Below, in pieces: positions 1 through 8,043 of a DNA stretch of 64,000 bases. The position numbers and the translations under genes are program-made. The DNA comes from an uncultured Porphyromonadaceae bacterium (lineage in GTDB: Bacteria; Bacteroidota; Bacteroidia; Bacteroidales; Muribaculaceae), in contig CABPYL010000009.1 of NCBI GenBank assembly GCA_902461565.1, forward strand, positions 24,607 through 88,606, read 5' to 3'. Positions within the stretch are counted from its first letter, which is position 1, and each line of letters opens with the position of its first letter. The notes beneath the pieces were generated by a model. It ran no database searches, had not been told where the DNA came from, and saw nothing but the letters and a program-made list of their open reading frames with translations.

Positions 1-2
1 GC

Positions 3-773
3 ACCGCGGGATACATAGGCGGAATGAACATTGCCGACCGTTATATCGACGGCAAACCCAAGTTCTGCTCATGGCGAGACACCCACGTGCGCGTAACAGG
101 CCCGATAGTTCACGAGCTTAACTATTCCTTTGCCGTGGACTGGAACTTTATGTGCGGCGAGCTTATCGATGCCGATCCGGCTGAGGAGAACGCAAAGCTG
201 ATACCCGCGCCCGATGCCGTGCGGAACGTGAGCATGCAGATGCTTACATCCGGGCCCACCTCGCAGTGGAGTAACATCGCCCTGGCATTCTACAAAGCCA
301 TCGCAAGCTCGTCGCGTCGCGTATATATCCAGACGCCCTATTTCCTGCCCACAGAATCACTGCTGCGTGTGCTACAGGCGTCGGCACTATCGCATGTGGA
401 CGTACGCATAATGCTGCCGCGCCGCAGCGACTCGGCCATGCTGTCGTATGCCTCGGCATCGTACATCTCCGAATGCCTCCGGGCAGGTATCAAGATTTAT
501 TTTTACGAGCCTGGGATGCTACATTCCAAAACGATGATCATCGATGACGAATTCGTAAGCATAGGCTCCGCCAATTTCGATTTCCGAAGCTTCGACTGCA
601 ATTTCGAAGCAAATCTGTTTTTTTACAGCCGCGAATTCAACGCACGCATGGCCGACCGTTTCCGCGAAGACCTTAAACAGTGCACACGCGTGATTCCCGC
701 CTCCTGGCGCAAACGAAAGATAACCTCACGTGTCGCCGAATCCATTCTGCGGCTGCTCAGTCCAATTCTGTAA
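3..773 (+). CDS. cls: Cardiolipin synthase, C-terminal part (5' end outside window)
   Basis: The reading frame is open to the window edge, so the gene starts upstream; the first internal Met (position 24) is not the true start. The visible part begins with GGMNIADRY, the segment that follows the first HKD motif in bacterial cardiolipin synthases, and contains the second phospholipase D motif HSKTMIIDDEFVSIGSANFD. The enzyme condenses two phosphatidylglycerol molecules (or related lipids) into cardiolipin at the inner membrane. The first HKD motif and the N-terminal membrane segments of the family must lie outside the window. The next gene starts only 6 bp after the stop, so the two are probably co-transcribed. 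Family assignment is secure; exact lipid specificity is not. Confidence 0.93.
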   Translation, partial: TAGYIGGMNIADRYIDGKPKFCSWRDTHVRVTGPIVHELNYSFAVDWNFMCGELIDADPAEENAKLIPAPDAVRNVSMQMLTSGPTSQWSNIALAFYKAIASSSRRVYIQTPYFLPTESLLRVLQASALSHVDVRIMLPRRSDSAMLSYASASYISECLRAGIKIYFYEPGMLHSKTMIIDDEFVSIGSANFDFRSFDCNFEANLFFYSREFNARMADRFREDLKQCTRVIPASWRKRKITSRVAESILRLLSPIL

Positions 774-779
774 ACCTAT

Positions 780-1403
780 ATGTCCATCAACAAAACCGAC
801 AACACCGAATCGCGCGAGCGTTTTTGCTCGCTTCTGCGCGCCACAGGCCGCGAAAACATCGAATATGTAATAGAAGACCTCGACAGCTGGGGATTTTTCG
901 AAGCACCGGCATCATCGCAGGGCCACCATGCGTTCCCCGGAGGCCTGCTGGACCACTCACTGAATGTTTACGACGCCGCTATGGCAACACGCGAGGCCAT
1001 GATTGCCATGCGTCCCGACCTGAAGGACGATCTGAAACCCGAAAGCATTGCAATAACCGCCCTGCTCCACGATGTATGCAAAGCCGACTTCTACCAGCTT
1101 GTAAAGAAAAAACGCCGCAACGAAATCGGCATATACGAAGAAGTGGAATCATACGAAATCCACGACGAAAATTTTCCCGTAGGACACGGCGAGAAATCGG
1201 TGATTCTGCTCCTGCAGTCCGGTCTCGACCTCAACGATGACGAAATTTATGCCATCCGCTGGCACATGGGACCGTGGAATCTTAACCGCGACGATGAAAG
1301 ATTTTATCGCCAGGCAGGAAAAATCACTCCTCTGCAAACGCTCATCCACACCGCCGACACACTTGCGTCCGGAATCATTGAACGTCCGGGGAAAACAAGG
1401 TGA
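780..1403 (+). CDS. HD-domain hydrolase
   Basis: A 207-residue protein with HD-superfamily metal-binding motifs: a His in GGLLDHSLNV (about residue 59), the HD pair in LLHDVCK (about 97-98), and later His residues in VGHGEKS and RWHMGPW. This pattern resembles the HD domains of small phosphohydrolases and of the YhaM-type 3'-5' exonuclease, but no OB-fold nucleic-acid-binding domain precedes it, so the substrate is unknown. The start follows the cardiolipin synthase stop by 6 bp, pointing to co-transcription. It is the last gene before a promoter-driven tRNA pair. Fold assignment is confident; function is not. Confidence 0.8.
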   Translation: MSINKTDNTESRERFCSLLRATGRENIEYVIEDLDSWGFFEAPASSQGHHAFPGGLLDHSLNVYDAAMATREAMIAMRPDLKDDLKPESIAITALLHDVCKADFYQLVKKKRRNEIGIYEEVESYEIHDENFPVGHGEKSVILLLQSGLDLNDDEIYAIRWHMGPWNLNRDDERFYRQAGKITPLQTLIHTADTLASGIIERPGKTR

Positions 1404-1475
1404 CGATATATATTTTTGAATATCAAAACATTAATTAAAGAGCTAAAAATTTCTTCAAAAAAAGTTGCCGAAAAA

Positions 1476-1507
1476 TTTGGTCAGTCCACGAAAAGTGACT
1501 AACTTTG
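1476..1507 (+). promoter_or_regulatory. Bacteroidota-type promoter for the tRNA pair
   Basis: TTTG at 1476-1479, a 20-bp spacer, then TAACTTTG at 1500-1507, an exact match to the TTTG-N19-21-TAnnTTTG promoter of the phylum. Transcription would start near 1514, about 20 bp before tRNA-Gly. Confidence 0.75.
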
Positions 1508-1532
1508 CATCGCAAAAGCAAAAAAGACCACT

Positions 1533-1605
<73 letters not shown>

Positions 1606-1638
1606 CAATTCTCTGCTTTGCTTGCAGCTGAACAACCT

Positions 1639-1722
1639 GTCCGGGTGGTGAAATTGGTAGACACGCTACTTTGAGGGGGTAGTGGCAGAAATGCTGTGGG
1701 AGTTCGAATCTCCTCTCGGACA
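1639..1722 (+). tRNA. tRNA-Leu (anticodon GAG)
   Basis: A class II tRNA with a long variable arm. Acceptor arms GTCCGGG/CTCGGAC, anticodon stem CTACT/GGTAG with loop TTGAGGG, giving anticodon GAG (CUC/CUU codons); T-arm GAGTTCGAATCTC. The variable arm lies between about 1682 and 1697. The discriminator is A, as expected for leucine tRNAs. CCA is not encoded. A strong terminator follows within 5 bp. Confidence 0.96.
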
Positions 1723-1726
1723 CTTG

Positions 1727-1764
1727 AAAATCCGCAAATTGTTTCAGTTTGCGGATTTTTATTT
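1727..1764 (+). terminator. Rho-independent terminator of the tRNA operon
   Basis: A 12-bp stem (AAAATCCGCAAA / TTTGCGGATTTT) with a 9-nt loop, continuing into a T-rich tract. It closes the tRNA-Gly/tRNA-Leu unit before gluQ. Confidence 0.85.
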
Positions 1765-1781
1765 TATATATCCGCACAGAT

Positions 1782-2720
1782 ATGACAGACAGTCCGATTG
1801 TTGGAAGATACGCCCCGTCGCCTTCGGGAAGAATGCACTTAGGAAATATTTTCACGGCACTGATGTCGTGGCTGTCGGTCCGTGCATCCGGCGGCAAGTG
1901 GATTCTGCGGATAGAGGACCTTGACCCGCAACGCTCCAAAGCCGAATATGCGCGCCTGATAGAGGACGACCTACTGTGGCTCGGGCTCAACTGGGACGAG
2001 GGAGGCATAGACGGCACAGGCAACAACGGACCTTATTGCCAGAGCCGCCGCCATGATATATACCTGCATTTCCTGGAAAATCTGGCCAAACAGGGACTGC
2101 TCTACCCATGTTCCTGCCGTCGCGCCGATATAATGGCTACACAGGCACCGCACCAGTCCGACGGACGCATAATATACGCCGGCACATGTCGTCCGGCACC
2201 ACAGCCGCCATTCCCTGCACCGGAGCTCACAGGACACACGATGCGCCTGTTCGCACCCGACGAGACAATAACCTTTACTGACGTCATATACGGCCCGCAG
2301 CAGTCGAATATAGCTAAAGACTGCGGAGACTTCATTGTCCGGCGCGCCGACGGCGCATGGGCGTACCAGCTCGCCGTGGTTGTAGACGACGGACTGATGG
2401 GCGTAAACGAGGTTGTACGCGGAAACGACCTTTTGCTGTCTACTGCGCAACAGCTGTATCTTTACCGACTGCTCGGGCTTCCGGCGCCACTCTTCGCCCA
2501 CCTTCCGCTTCTATGCAGTGCCGACGGACGGCGTCTGTCCAAGCGCGATCGCGCGGCAAATATGGAAGAACTACGCAAAACACACGCACCGGAACAGATA
2601 ATCGGCTTCCTTGCTCACGCAGGAGGCCTTATACCGGCTCCAGAACCCTGCGCTGCCAAAGACCTTGTTCCGCTGTTCTCCTGGCATTCCATTCCTAAAA
2701 GCCCATCCATCATTATATAA
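1782..2720 (+). CDS. gluQ: Glutamyl-Q tRNA(Asp) synthetase
   Basis: A truncated class I glutamyl-tRNA synthetase of 312 residues that lacks the anticodon-binding domain. GluQ enzymes attach glutamate to the queuosine base in the wobble position of tRNA-Asp. The start begins VGRYAPSPSGRMHLGN (the HIGH-type motif); the KMSKS-like motif is LSKRD near residue 257; Cys residues in YPCSCRRAD and GTCRP fit the family's zinc site. I chose ATG at 1782 because the catalytic domain starts directly after it; an upstream in-frame codon at 1749 falls in the terminator of the tRNA operon. A queuosine-precursor transporter lies elsewhere in this window at 58626. Confidence 0.93.
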   Translation: MTDSPIVGRYAPSPSGRMHLGNIFTALMSWLSVRASGGKWILRIEDLDPQRSKAEYARLIEDDLLWLGLNWDEGGIDGTGNNGPYCQSRRHDIYLHFLENLAKQGLLYPCSCRRADIMATQAPHQSDGRIIYAGTCRPAPQPPFPAPELTGHTMRLFAPDETITFTDVIYGPQQSNIAKDCGDFIVRRADGAWAYQLAVVVDDGLMGVNEVVRGNDLLLSTAQQLYLYRLLGLPAPLFAHLPLLCSADGRRLSKRDRAANMEELRKTHAPEQIIGFLAHAGGLIPAPEPCAAKDLVPLFSWHSIPKSPSIII

Positions 2721-2754
2721 AAAATCCATCCCTCATCCGGGATGGATTTTTTAT
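2719..2754. terminator. Bidirectional terminator between gluQ and serA
   Basis: AAAAAATCCATCCC and GGGATGGATTTTTT form a near-perfect stem with a 5-6 nt loop. The A-tract on one side and T-tract on the other let it work for both convergent genes. Confidence 0.85.
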
Positions 2755-2770
2755 ATAGCGGAATTCTTTA

Positions 2771-3688
2771 TCAGTTGACCTTAAAGCGCGTGGAGCCCTC
2801 CTTGAAATACGCCACAATCTGACGAGCGGCTGCAAGGCCGGCGTTAAGATTGGCTTCGGCAGTCTGTGCGCCGCTTTTCTTGGGCGTAAAGAAAACACGG
2901 TCGGGGAAACGTTCCACAAGCACAGCGGCATTGCCAGGCTTAACGTCGGCAAAATATTTGATATCCGGACGCTCCTCCATCACCTCGAGAAGTTCGGCTT
3001 CGTTAATCACTTCCTTGCGGGCGGTGTTGATAAGGATAGCACCCTTGGGGAGCGCACCAATCAGTTCCTTACCGATACTGCCAACAGTTTCGGGCGTAGC
3101 CGGGATATGAATGGAAACGATGTCGTTGCCGGCATACAGATCTTTCAGAGATGTGGCTACAGTCACTCCTGCAGCCTCGATAACCTCAGCTGGGCAATAA
3201 GGGTCGATCGCACTCACGTGCATACCGAATCCTTTGGCGAGGTTGGCAACATGGCGGCTCACCTGACCGAATGCCTGAAGACCGATTCGTTTGCCGGAAA
3301 TTTCGAAGCCTGTGGTGCCTGAATATTTATTTCGGGCAGCCATGATGGCCATTCCGATAACAAGTTCGGCGACGGCATTGGAATTCTGTCCGGGTGTGTT
3401 CTCTACAACGATACCGGCTTCCGTGGCAGCCTTAAGGTCTATATTGTCGTAACCGGCACCGGCACGTACAATAATCTTCAGCTCCCTGGCAGCATCGATA
3501 ACAGCTTTGTCAACTATATCGCTGCGCACAATCAAGGCATTGACATCGGCCACAGCCTCTACAAGCTGGTCGTGAGAGGTATACTTCTCCAAAGCGACAA
3601 AAGTATAGCCGGCCGCCTCCACAATCTCACGGATTCCTTTAACGGCGGTTGCCGAGAAAGGCTTTTCTGTTGCTACAAGTACTTTCAT
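2771..3688 (-). CDS. serA: D-3-phosphoglycerate dehydrogenase (short form, variant active site)
   Basis: A 305-residue D-2-hydroxyacid dehydrogenase that would oxidise 3-phosphoglycerate to 3-phosphohydroxypyruvate, the first step of serine synthesis. It is the short form without regulatory ACT domains. The N-terminal catalytic domain (RAGAGYDNID, ENTPGQNSNAVAEL) and the NAD-binding domain are recognisable, but the Rossmann motif reads GLQAFGQVSRHV instead of the usual GxGxxG form. The segment that normally carries the catalytic His (PHLGAST) reads TPKKSGAQT, putting Lys270 in its place. ATG at 3688 is preferred over an in-frame TTG at 3697; it lies 5 bp after the serC stop, and linkage to serC supports the role. 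Confidence 0.88.
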   Translation of the reverse strand: MKVLVATEKPFSATAVKGIREIVEAAGYTFVALEKYTSHDQLVEAVADVNALIVRSDIVDKAVIDAARELKIIVRAGAGYDNIDLKAATEAGIVVENTPGQNSNAVAELVIGMAIMAARNKYSGTTGFEISGKRIGLQAFGQVSRHVANLAKGFGMHVSAIDPYCPAEVIEAAGVTVATSLKDLYAGNDIVSIHIPATPETVGSIGKELIGALPKGAILINTARKEVINEAELLEVMEERPDIKYFADVKPGNAAVLVERFPDRVFFTPKKSGAQTAEANLNAGLAAARQIVAYFKEGSTRFKVN

Positions 3689-3693
3689 GACTA

Positions 3694-4764
3694 TCAATGT
3701 GTTGCTTCGAAATCACGCATAGCGTCGACAAGCACTTTCACGCTCTGTATGGGCAGAGCGTTATACAGTGAAGCGCGGAAGCCGCCGACAGAGCGATGAC
3801 CTTTGATACCAACGATACCGCGGGCGGTGCAGAAATCCACAAAAGCGCTTTCAAGCTCTTTGTATTCGGGAGTCATTACAAAGCATACGTTCATAATGGA
3901 ACGGTCGGCAGGATCGGTTACCGTACCCTGGAACATTTTGCTATCGTCGATAGCGTTATACAACAGGGCAGCCTTCTCAAGGTCGCGGCGCTCGAGTTCG
4001 TCGATACCGCCAAGCTGCTTGTAGTAGCGCAGAGTCTGAAGCGCGGAGAAGATAGGGAGTACGGGAGGAGTGTTGAACATAGAGCCCTTCTTCACATGCG
4101 TGCGGTAGTCCAGCATGGTTGGAATTGGACGATCCACCTTGCCGAGAGCGTCCTCGCGCACAATAGCTATGGTAACACCTGCGGGAGCGAGGTTCTTCTG
4201 TGCGCCGGCATATACGGCGTTGTATTTACTGAAATCGATACGGCGCGAGAAAATATCCGAACTCATATCGGCGATCAGCGGACACGGAGCGTCGGGATCC
4301 TTACGGATCTCGGTACCATAAATCGTGTTGTTGCTTGTGTAGTGGAAATAATCCATACCTTCGGGAATTGTATAGCCCTTGGGAATGAAAGTATAGTTGG
4401 CATCCTTCGACGAAGCTACCACATCCACCTCGCCGAACAGGCGCGCCTCCTTGATGGCATTGGAAGCCCATGTACCCGTGTCGAGGAAAGCGGCTTTGGT
4501 CTTAAGGAAGTTATATGGAATCATGCAGAACTGCATAGAGGCGCCACCTCCGAGCCACAGAACTTCAAAACCGGCAGGTACATCGAGAATTTCTTTCACC
4601 AGAGCTGTGGCCTCGTCTATAACGGCCTGGAATTGCTTGCTGCGGTGCGAAATCTCGAGAAGCGAGAGACCCATGTCCGCAAAATTAAGAACGGCGTCGG
4701 CCGTATTCTGAATGGTGTATTCGCTCAGAATCGAAGGTCCGGCATAAAAATTATGTTTCTTCAT
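3694..4764 (-). CDS. serC: Phosphoserine aminotransferase
   Basis: A 356-residue PLP enzyme of the class V aminotransferase family. It transfers the amino group of glutamate to 3-phosphohydroxypyruvate, the product of SerA, giving phosphoserine; it also serves pyridoxal phosphate synthesis. It starts KKHNFYAGPSILSE, the typical SerC opening, and has the PLP-lysine segment YAGAQKNLAPAGVT. The C-terminal KGHRSVGGFRASLYNA is also diagnostic. ATG at 4764 is preferred to an in-frame TTG at 4770. It is first in a two-gene operon with serA. No serB is in the window. Confidence 0.96.
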   Translation of the reverse strand: MKKHNFYAGPSILSEYTIQNTADAVLNFADMGLSLLEISHRSKQFQAVIDEATALVKEILDVPAGFEVLWLGGGASMQFCMIPYNFLKTKAAFLDTGTWASNAIKEARLFGEVDVVASSKDANYTFIPKGYTIPEGMDYFHYTSNNTIYGTEIRKDPDAPCPLIADMSSDIFSRRIDFSKYNAVYAGAQKNLAPAGVTIAIVREDALGKVDRPIPTMLDYRTHVKKGSMFNTPPVLPIFSALQTLRYYKQLGGIDELERRDLEKAALLYNAIDDSKMFQGTVTDPADRSIMNVCFVMTPEYKELESAFVDFCTARGIVGIKGHRSVGGFRASLYNALPIQSVKVLVDAMRDFEATH

Positions 4765-4810
4765 TATCAAAAGATTTGGTTACTGTAACATGCGCAAGGG
4801 CGCCATGCTG

Positions 4811-4818
4811 CAAATATA
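4811..4818 (-). promoter_or_regulatory. Probable -7 element of the serC-serA promoter
   Basis: On the minus strand TATATTTG (TAnnTTTG) lies 46 bp before the serC start, downstream of the terminator of the preceding small gene. The matching -33 element is weak (TTGC about 20 bp upstream). Confidence 0.5.
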
Positions 4819-4860
4819 GCAAACGTTTTCGGAATATGCAATAGCGTGTTTCACAGATGC

Positions 4861-4907
4861 CGAAAAAGAAGCGTCTCCGTCATCGAGGTTGTCGAGACAG
4901 AGACGCT
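4861..4907 (-). terminator. Terminator of the 59-residue gene
   Basis: Read on the minus strand, AGCGTCTC pairs with GAGACGCT, with further pairing inside (GTC-TCGA / TCGA-GAC), followed by TCTTTTTC. Its place 20 bp after the small ORF supports that ORF being real. Confidence 0.75.
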
Positions 4908-4926
4908 GGATGCAGTGTTTCTCTGT

Positions 4927-5106
4927 TTAGTTTAAGACTATCACAGGCATGCCGGCAAGAGAAGCATCGGAGAACGCTGCTCGCGCAAACTGACATATTC
5001 TCTGGATAGTGGCGGCCTTAGGTTCGGCAATGTCGTTCATTTTGGTTTCTACGGGGACGGAAACACCGTCCGAAGCGGGGGTAAAAAGAGTAGAATTTTT
5101 CTCCAT
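4927..5106 (-). CDS. Small hypothetical protein (59 residues)
   Basis: A 59-residue protein starting MEKNSTLFTPASDGVSVPVE and containing AATIQRICQFARAAF before a hydrophobic C-terminus (GMPVIVLN). It has no signal peptide or recognised domain. The central IQRI-QFAR stretch looks like a conserved amphipathic helix and I have the impression of similar small proteins in other Bacteroidales, but I cannot name a family. A terminator immediately follows it, and it lies between serC and a divergent lrp gene. ATG at 5106 is preferred; TTG at 5133 would add nine residues. Codon usage resembles its neighbours. Confidence 0.6.
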   Translation of the reverse strand: MEKNSTLFTPASDGVSVPVETKMNDIAEPKAATIQRICQFARAAFSDASLAGMPVIVLN

Positions 5107-5238
5107 AGGCACAAGGCTATCTAAGGTGAGCAATAAATGGATACAATCCGTGGAAATGCTTGCTTTCCATCGGCTTTCAATTCTCTAACGGCGAATTACA
5201 AGATTTTATTGCGGCCGACAAAAAATTCTTTAAAAAAA

Positions 5239-5270
5239 TTGCGTTTCGTAAAAAATTTCAATTAAATTTG
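5239..5270 (+). promoter_or_regulatory. Promoter of the Lrp-type regulator
   Basis: TTGC at 5239-5242, a 20-bp spacer and TAAATTTG at 5263-5270. Transcription would begin near 5277, leaving a leader of about 70 nt. The rest of the 5107-5344 intergenic stretch is AT-rich and shows no other feature I can support. Confidence 0.6.
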
Positions 5271-5344
5271 CGAGACTAATCAACCCTCATTTTTTACATC
5301 CTTCTACATCTCCGCCGGTTTAACAACGAGTTAACCATCAACTT

Positions 5345-5809
5345 ATGAACAGACTATTTTTCGACAACCTTGACCTGAGTATACTACACGCCCTTGCCGA
5401 GAACGCACGAACGCCCTATCTGGAAATCGCACGCGAGTACGGTGTATCCGGCGCAGCCGTTCACCAGCGCGTGCAGCGCCTGATGGCAAATAAAGTTATA
5501 ACCGGTTCCCGATGCACAATTGACCCTACTGCTGTCGGATTTAACGTTATCGCTTACCTCGGAATATGCGCTATGCCCGGAACCGATATCGAGATCCTCG
5601 CCAACGGGCTGCGGGAGATTCCCGAGATCACAGAATGCCATATCGTTACCGGGCGCTACGACATCATCGCCAAAGTTCACGCCCGAGACAACCGTAGCAT
5701 GCTTGAGATTATCCGCGACCGCATGCGACCGCTCAACATTGCCTCCACCGAAACGATGGTATCGTTCCGCGAGGCATTCGTCCGCTCCGTACCCATTTCC
5801 AACGACTGA
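5345..5809 (+). CDS. Lrp/AsnC family transcriptional regulator
   Basis: A 154-residue protein with the classic layout: an N-terminal winged helix-turn-helix (about residues 8-60, DLSILHALAENARTPYLEIA then VSGAAVHQRVQRL) and a C-terminal RAM ligand-binding domain (about 65-150, with ECHIVTGRYDIIAKV). Members bind amino acids, form octamers and control amino-acid metabolism genes, often including their own. It is divergent from the serine-pathway side, so serC-serA is a possible target, but this is inference from position only. The gene is followed by the propionate operon under its own promoter. Confidence 0.93.
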   Translation: MNRLFFDNLDLSILHALAENARTPYLEIAREYGVSGAAVHQRVQRLMANKVITGSRCTIDPTAVGFNVIAYLGICAMPGTDIEILANGLREIPEITECHIVTGRYDIIAKVHARDNRSMLEIIRDRMRPLNIASTETMVSFREAFVRSVPISND

Positions 5810-5895
5810 CAGAGGCAAAAGAACGCAAACCGGCATCCCCGGGTGATTTTTATTTACTTTTATAATAAAGTGGTGCAGTTATATCATTTTTTTTG

Positions 5896-5903
5896 TATCT
5901 TTG
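5896..5903 (+). promoter_or_regulatory. -7 element of the mce-mmd operon promoter
   Basis: TATCTTTG matches TAnnTTTG exactly; no clear TTTG is found at the -33 distance. The transcript would carry a leader of roughly 95 nt with several GC-rich short inverted repeats between 5915 and 5960. Confidence 0.55.
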
Positions 5904-6002
5904 CACCTTGAAAGTGTGCGTCCGTTGCGCGCGTAAGCGGGCACCGCATGCACCAGTGTTTTATTGTCAATCAATTATATAACCTAATCAATATCAAAAA
6001 TC

Positions 6003-6425
6003 ATGGATATCTCGCATATCGAACACATCGGCATCGCCGTTCCCTCGCTGGACGAGGCAATTCCTTTCTACGAAAACATCTTAGGCTTCAAATGCTTTGC
6101 CATTGAAGAAGTACCCGATCAGAAAGTGCGCACAGCGTTCTTCAAAGTGGGCCAGACCAAAATCGAGCTTCTCGAAGGTACTGCCGAAGACAGCGCGATA
6201 AGCAAATTCATTGCCGCCAACGGTGGCCGCGGTGGAATCCAGCACGTGGCTTTCGCCGTTGAAGACGGTGTTGCCAACGCACTGGCAGAAGTTGAAGCCA
6301 AGGGCTGCCGCCTTATCGACAAGGCTCCCCGCAAAGGCGCCGAAGGCCTCAACATCGCTTTCATTCACCCCAAATCTTCCGTAGGCACACTTGTTGAGCT
6401 TTGCGAAGACCCCAACAAGAAATAA
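6003..6425 (+). CDS. mce: Methylmalonyl-CoA epimerase
   Basis: A 140-residue vicinal-oxygen-chelate protein that interconverts (R)- and (S)-methylmalonyl-CoA. It begins ISHIEHIGIAVPSLDEAIPF with the first metal-binding His, has GGIQHVAFAVED with the second, and VELCEDPNK with the Glu ligand near the end. It is first in an operon with the sodium-pumping decarboxylase subunits, which use the (S) epimer, so the context matches the function. A GC-rich hairpin separates it from mmdA. Confidence 0.96.
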   Translation: MDISHIEHIGIAVPSLDEAIPFYENILGFKCFAIEEVPDQKVRTAFFKVGQTKIELLEGTAEDSAISKFIAANGGRGGIQHVAFAVEDGVANALAEVEAKGCRLIDKAPRKGAEGLNIAFIHPKSSVGTLVELCEDPNKK

Positions 6426-6443
6426 TTATCCATACTCATAGTC

Positions 6444-6468
6444 GCCGGCGCTCCACACAAGCGCCGGC
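6444..6468 (+). other. Intercistronic hairpin mce/mmdA
   Basis: GCCGGCGC (6444-6451) and GCGCCGGC (6461-6468) form a perfect 8-bp stem with a 9-nt loop. No U-tract follows, so it is more likely an mRNA-stability or processing element than a terminator. Confidence 0.6.
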
Positions 6469-6487
6469 ATCAACTTTATTTTAAATT

Positions 6488-8041
6488 ATGAGCAGCCAAC
6501 TCGAAAAAGTAAAAGAACTCATCGAGCTCCGCGCCCAAGCGCGCCTCGGCGGCGGCGAAAAAGCCATTCAGAAACAGCACGAACGTGGCAAATACACAGC
6601 CCGCGAACGCATCGCCCAGTTGCTGGACGAAGGTTCCTTCGAGGAACTTGACATGTTCATGCGTCACCGCTGCACAAACTTCGGTCAGGAAAAGAAATCC
6701 TACTTAGGCGACGGCGTCGTTACCGGTTACGGTACCATTGACGGCCGTCTTGTTTATGTTTTCGCACAGGACTTCACCGTATTCGGCGGTTCCCTCTCCG
6801 AAGCAATGGCTCAGAAGATCTGCAAAATCATGGATATGGCCATGAAGATGGGTGCGCCCGTTATCGGTCTTAACGACTCCGGCGGCGCCCGCATTCAGGA
6901 AGGCATCAACGCACTTGCAGGATATTCCGAAATTTTCCAGCGCAACATCATGGCTTCCGGCGTTATTCCCCAGATCTCCGCAATTCTCGGTCCCTGCGCC
7001 GGCGGTGCCGTATACTCCCCCGCCCTCACCGACTTCACAATCATGGCCAAGGGTATCTCGTACATGTTCCTCACCGGTCCGAAGGTTGTAAAGACCGTTA
7101 CCGGCGAAGATGTTACCCAGGAAGACCTCGGTGGTGCAGATGTCCACTCCAAGAAGAGCGGCGTATGCCACTTCGCTGCCGAAGACGGCGAGGACGCTCT
7201 CAAGATTATCCGCAAACTTTTCAGCTACATTCCCCAGAACAACCTCGAAGAAGCTCCTCTGGTTGAATGCAACGACCCCATCGACCGTCTGGAAGATTCC
7301 CTCAACGAAATCATCCCCGATTCACCCAACAAACCGTACGACATGTACGAAGTTATCGGCGCAATCATCGATAATGGCGAATTCCTCGAAGTTCAGCGCG
7401 ACTACGCCAAGAACATTATCGTCGGCTTCGCCCGCTTCAACGGCCAGTCGGTAGGTATCGTAGCAAACCAGCCCAAATACCTTGCCGGCGTACTGGACTG
7501 CAACGCATCCCGCAAGGCAGCCCGCTTCGTACGTTTCTGCGACGCCTTCAACATTCCTCTGGTAACACTGGTAGACGTTCCCGGCTTCCTTCCCGGTACA
7601 GGCCAGGAATACAACGGCGTTATTCTCCACGGCGCAAAACTGCTCTACGCTTTCGGCGAGGCAACTGTGCCCAAAGTTACCGTTACCCTGCGCAAGAGCT
7701 ACGGCGGCAGCCACATTGTGATGAGCTGCAAACAGCTCCGCGGCGACATGAACTACGCATGGCCTACTGCTGAAATCGCCGTTATGGGCGGTGCAGGCGC
7801 CGTAGAGGTTCTCTACGCCAAGGAAGCAAAGACGGCCGAGAATCCCGCTCAGTTCCTTGCAGAAAAAGAGGCTGAGTACAACAAACTCTTCTGCAACCCC
7901 TACAACGCAGCCCGCTACGGCTACATCGATGATGTTATCGAGCCGCGCAATACCCGCTTCCGCATCATCCGCGCCCTGCAGCAGCTTGCCACCAAGAAGG
8001 TTACCAACCCCGCCAAGAAGCACGGCAACATACCCCTCTAA
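6488..8041 (+). CDS. mmdA: Methylmalonyl-CoA decarboxylase, carboxyltransferase alpha subunit
   Basis: A 517-residue carboxyltransferase of the propionyl-CoA carboxylase beta family. It moves the carboxyl group of methylmalonyl-CoA to biotin on the carrier protein, releasing propionyl-CoA. It carries the N-terminal crotonase-like half (GGSLSEAMAQK, NDSGGARIQEG for CoA binding) and C-terminal half (VDVPGFLPGTGQE, GGSHIVMSCKQLRGD), full length for the family. The protein family alone also fits propionyl-CoA carboxylase; the adjacent OadG-like, biotin-carrier and OadB-like genes decide for the Na+-pumping decarboxylase of the succinate-to-propionate route. The next gene starts 2 bp after the stop. 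Confidence 0.94.
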   Translation: MSSQLEKVKELIELRAQARLGGGEKAIQKQHERGKYTARERIAQLLDEGSFEELDMFMRHRCTNFGQEKKSYLGDGVVTGYGTIDGRLVYVFAQDFTVFGGSLSEAMAQKICKIMDMAMKMGAPVIGLNDSGGARIQEGINALAGYSEIFQRNIMASGVIPQISAILGPCAGGAVYSPALTDFTIMAKGISYMFLTGPKVVKTVTGEDVTQEDLGGADVHSKKSGVCHFAAEDGEDALKIIRKLFSYIPQNNLEEAPLVECNDPIDRLEDSLNEIIPDSPNKPYDMYEVIGAIIDNGEFLEVQRDYAKNIIVGFARFNGQSVGIVANQPKYLAGVLDCNASRKAARFVRFCDAFNIPLVTLVDVPGFLPGTGQEYNGVILHGAKLLYAFGEATVPKVTVTLRKSYGGSHIVMSCKQLRGDMNYAWPTAEIAVMGGAGAVEVLYAKEAKTAENPAQFLAEKEAEYNKLFCNPYNAARYGYIDDVIEPRNTRFRIIRALQQLATKKVTNPAKKHGNIPL

Positions 8042-8043
8042 AA

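Noticed and set aside
5904..6002. Possible riboswitch (e.g. cobalamin) in the mce leader
   Set aside because: The pathway needs B12, but the leader is only about 95 nt and lacks the conserved B12-box sequence; the short inverted repeats are not enough.
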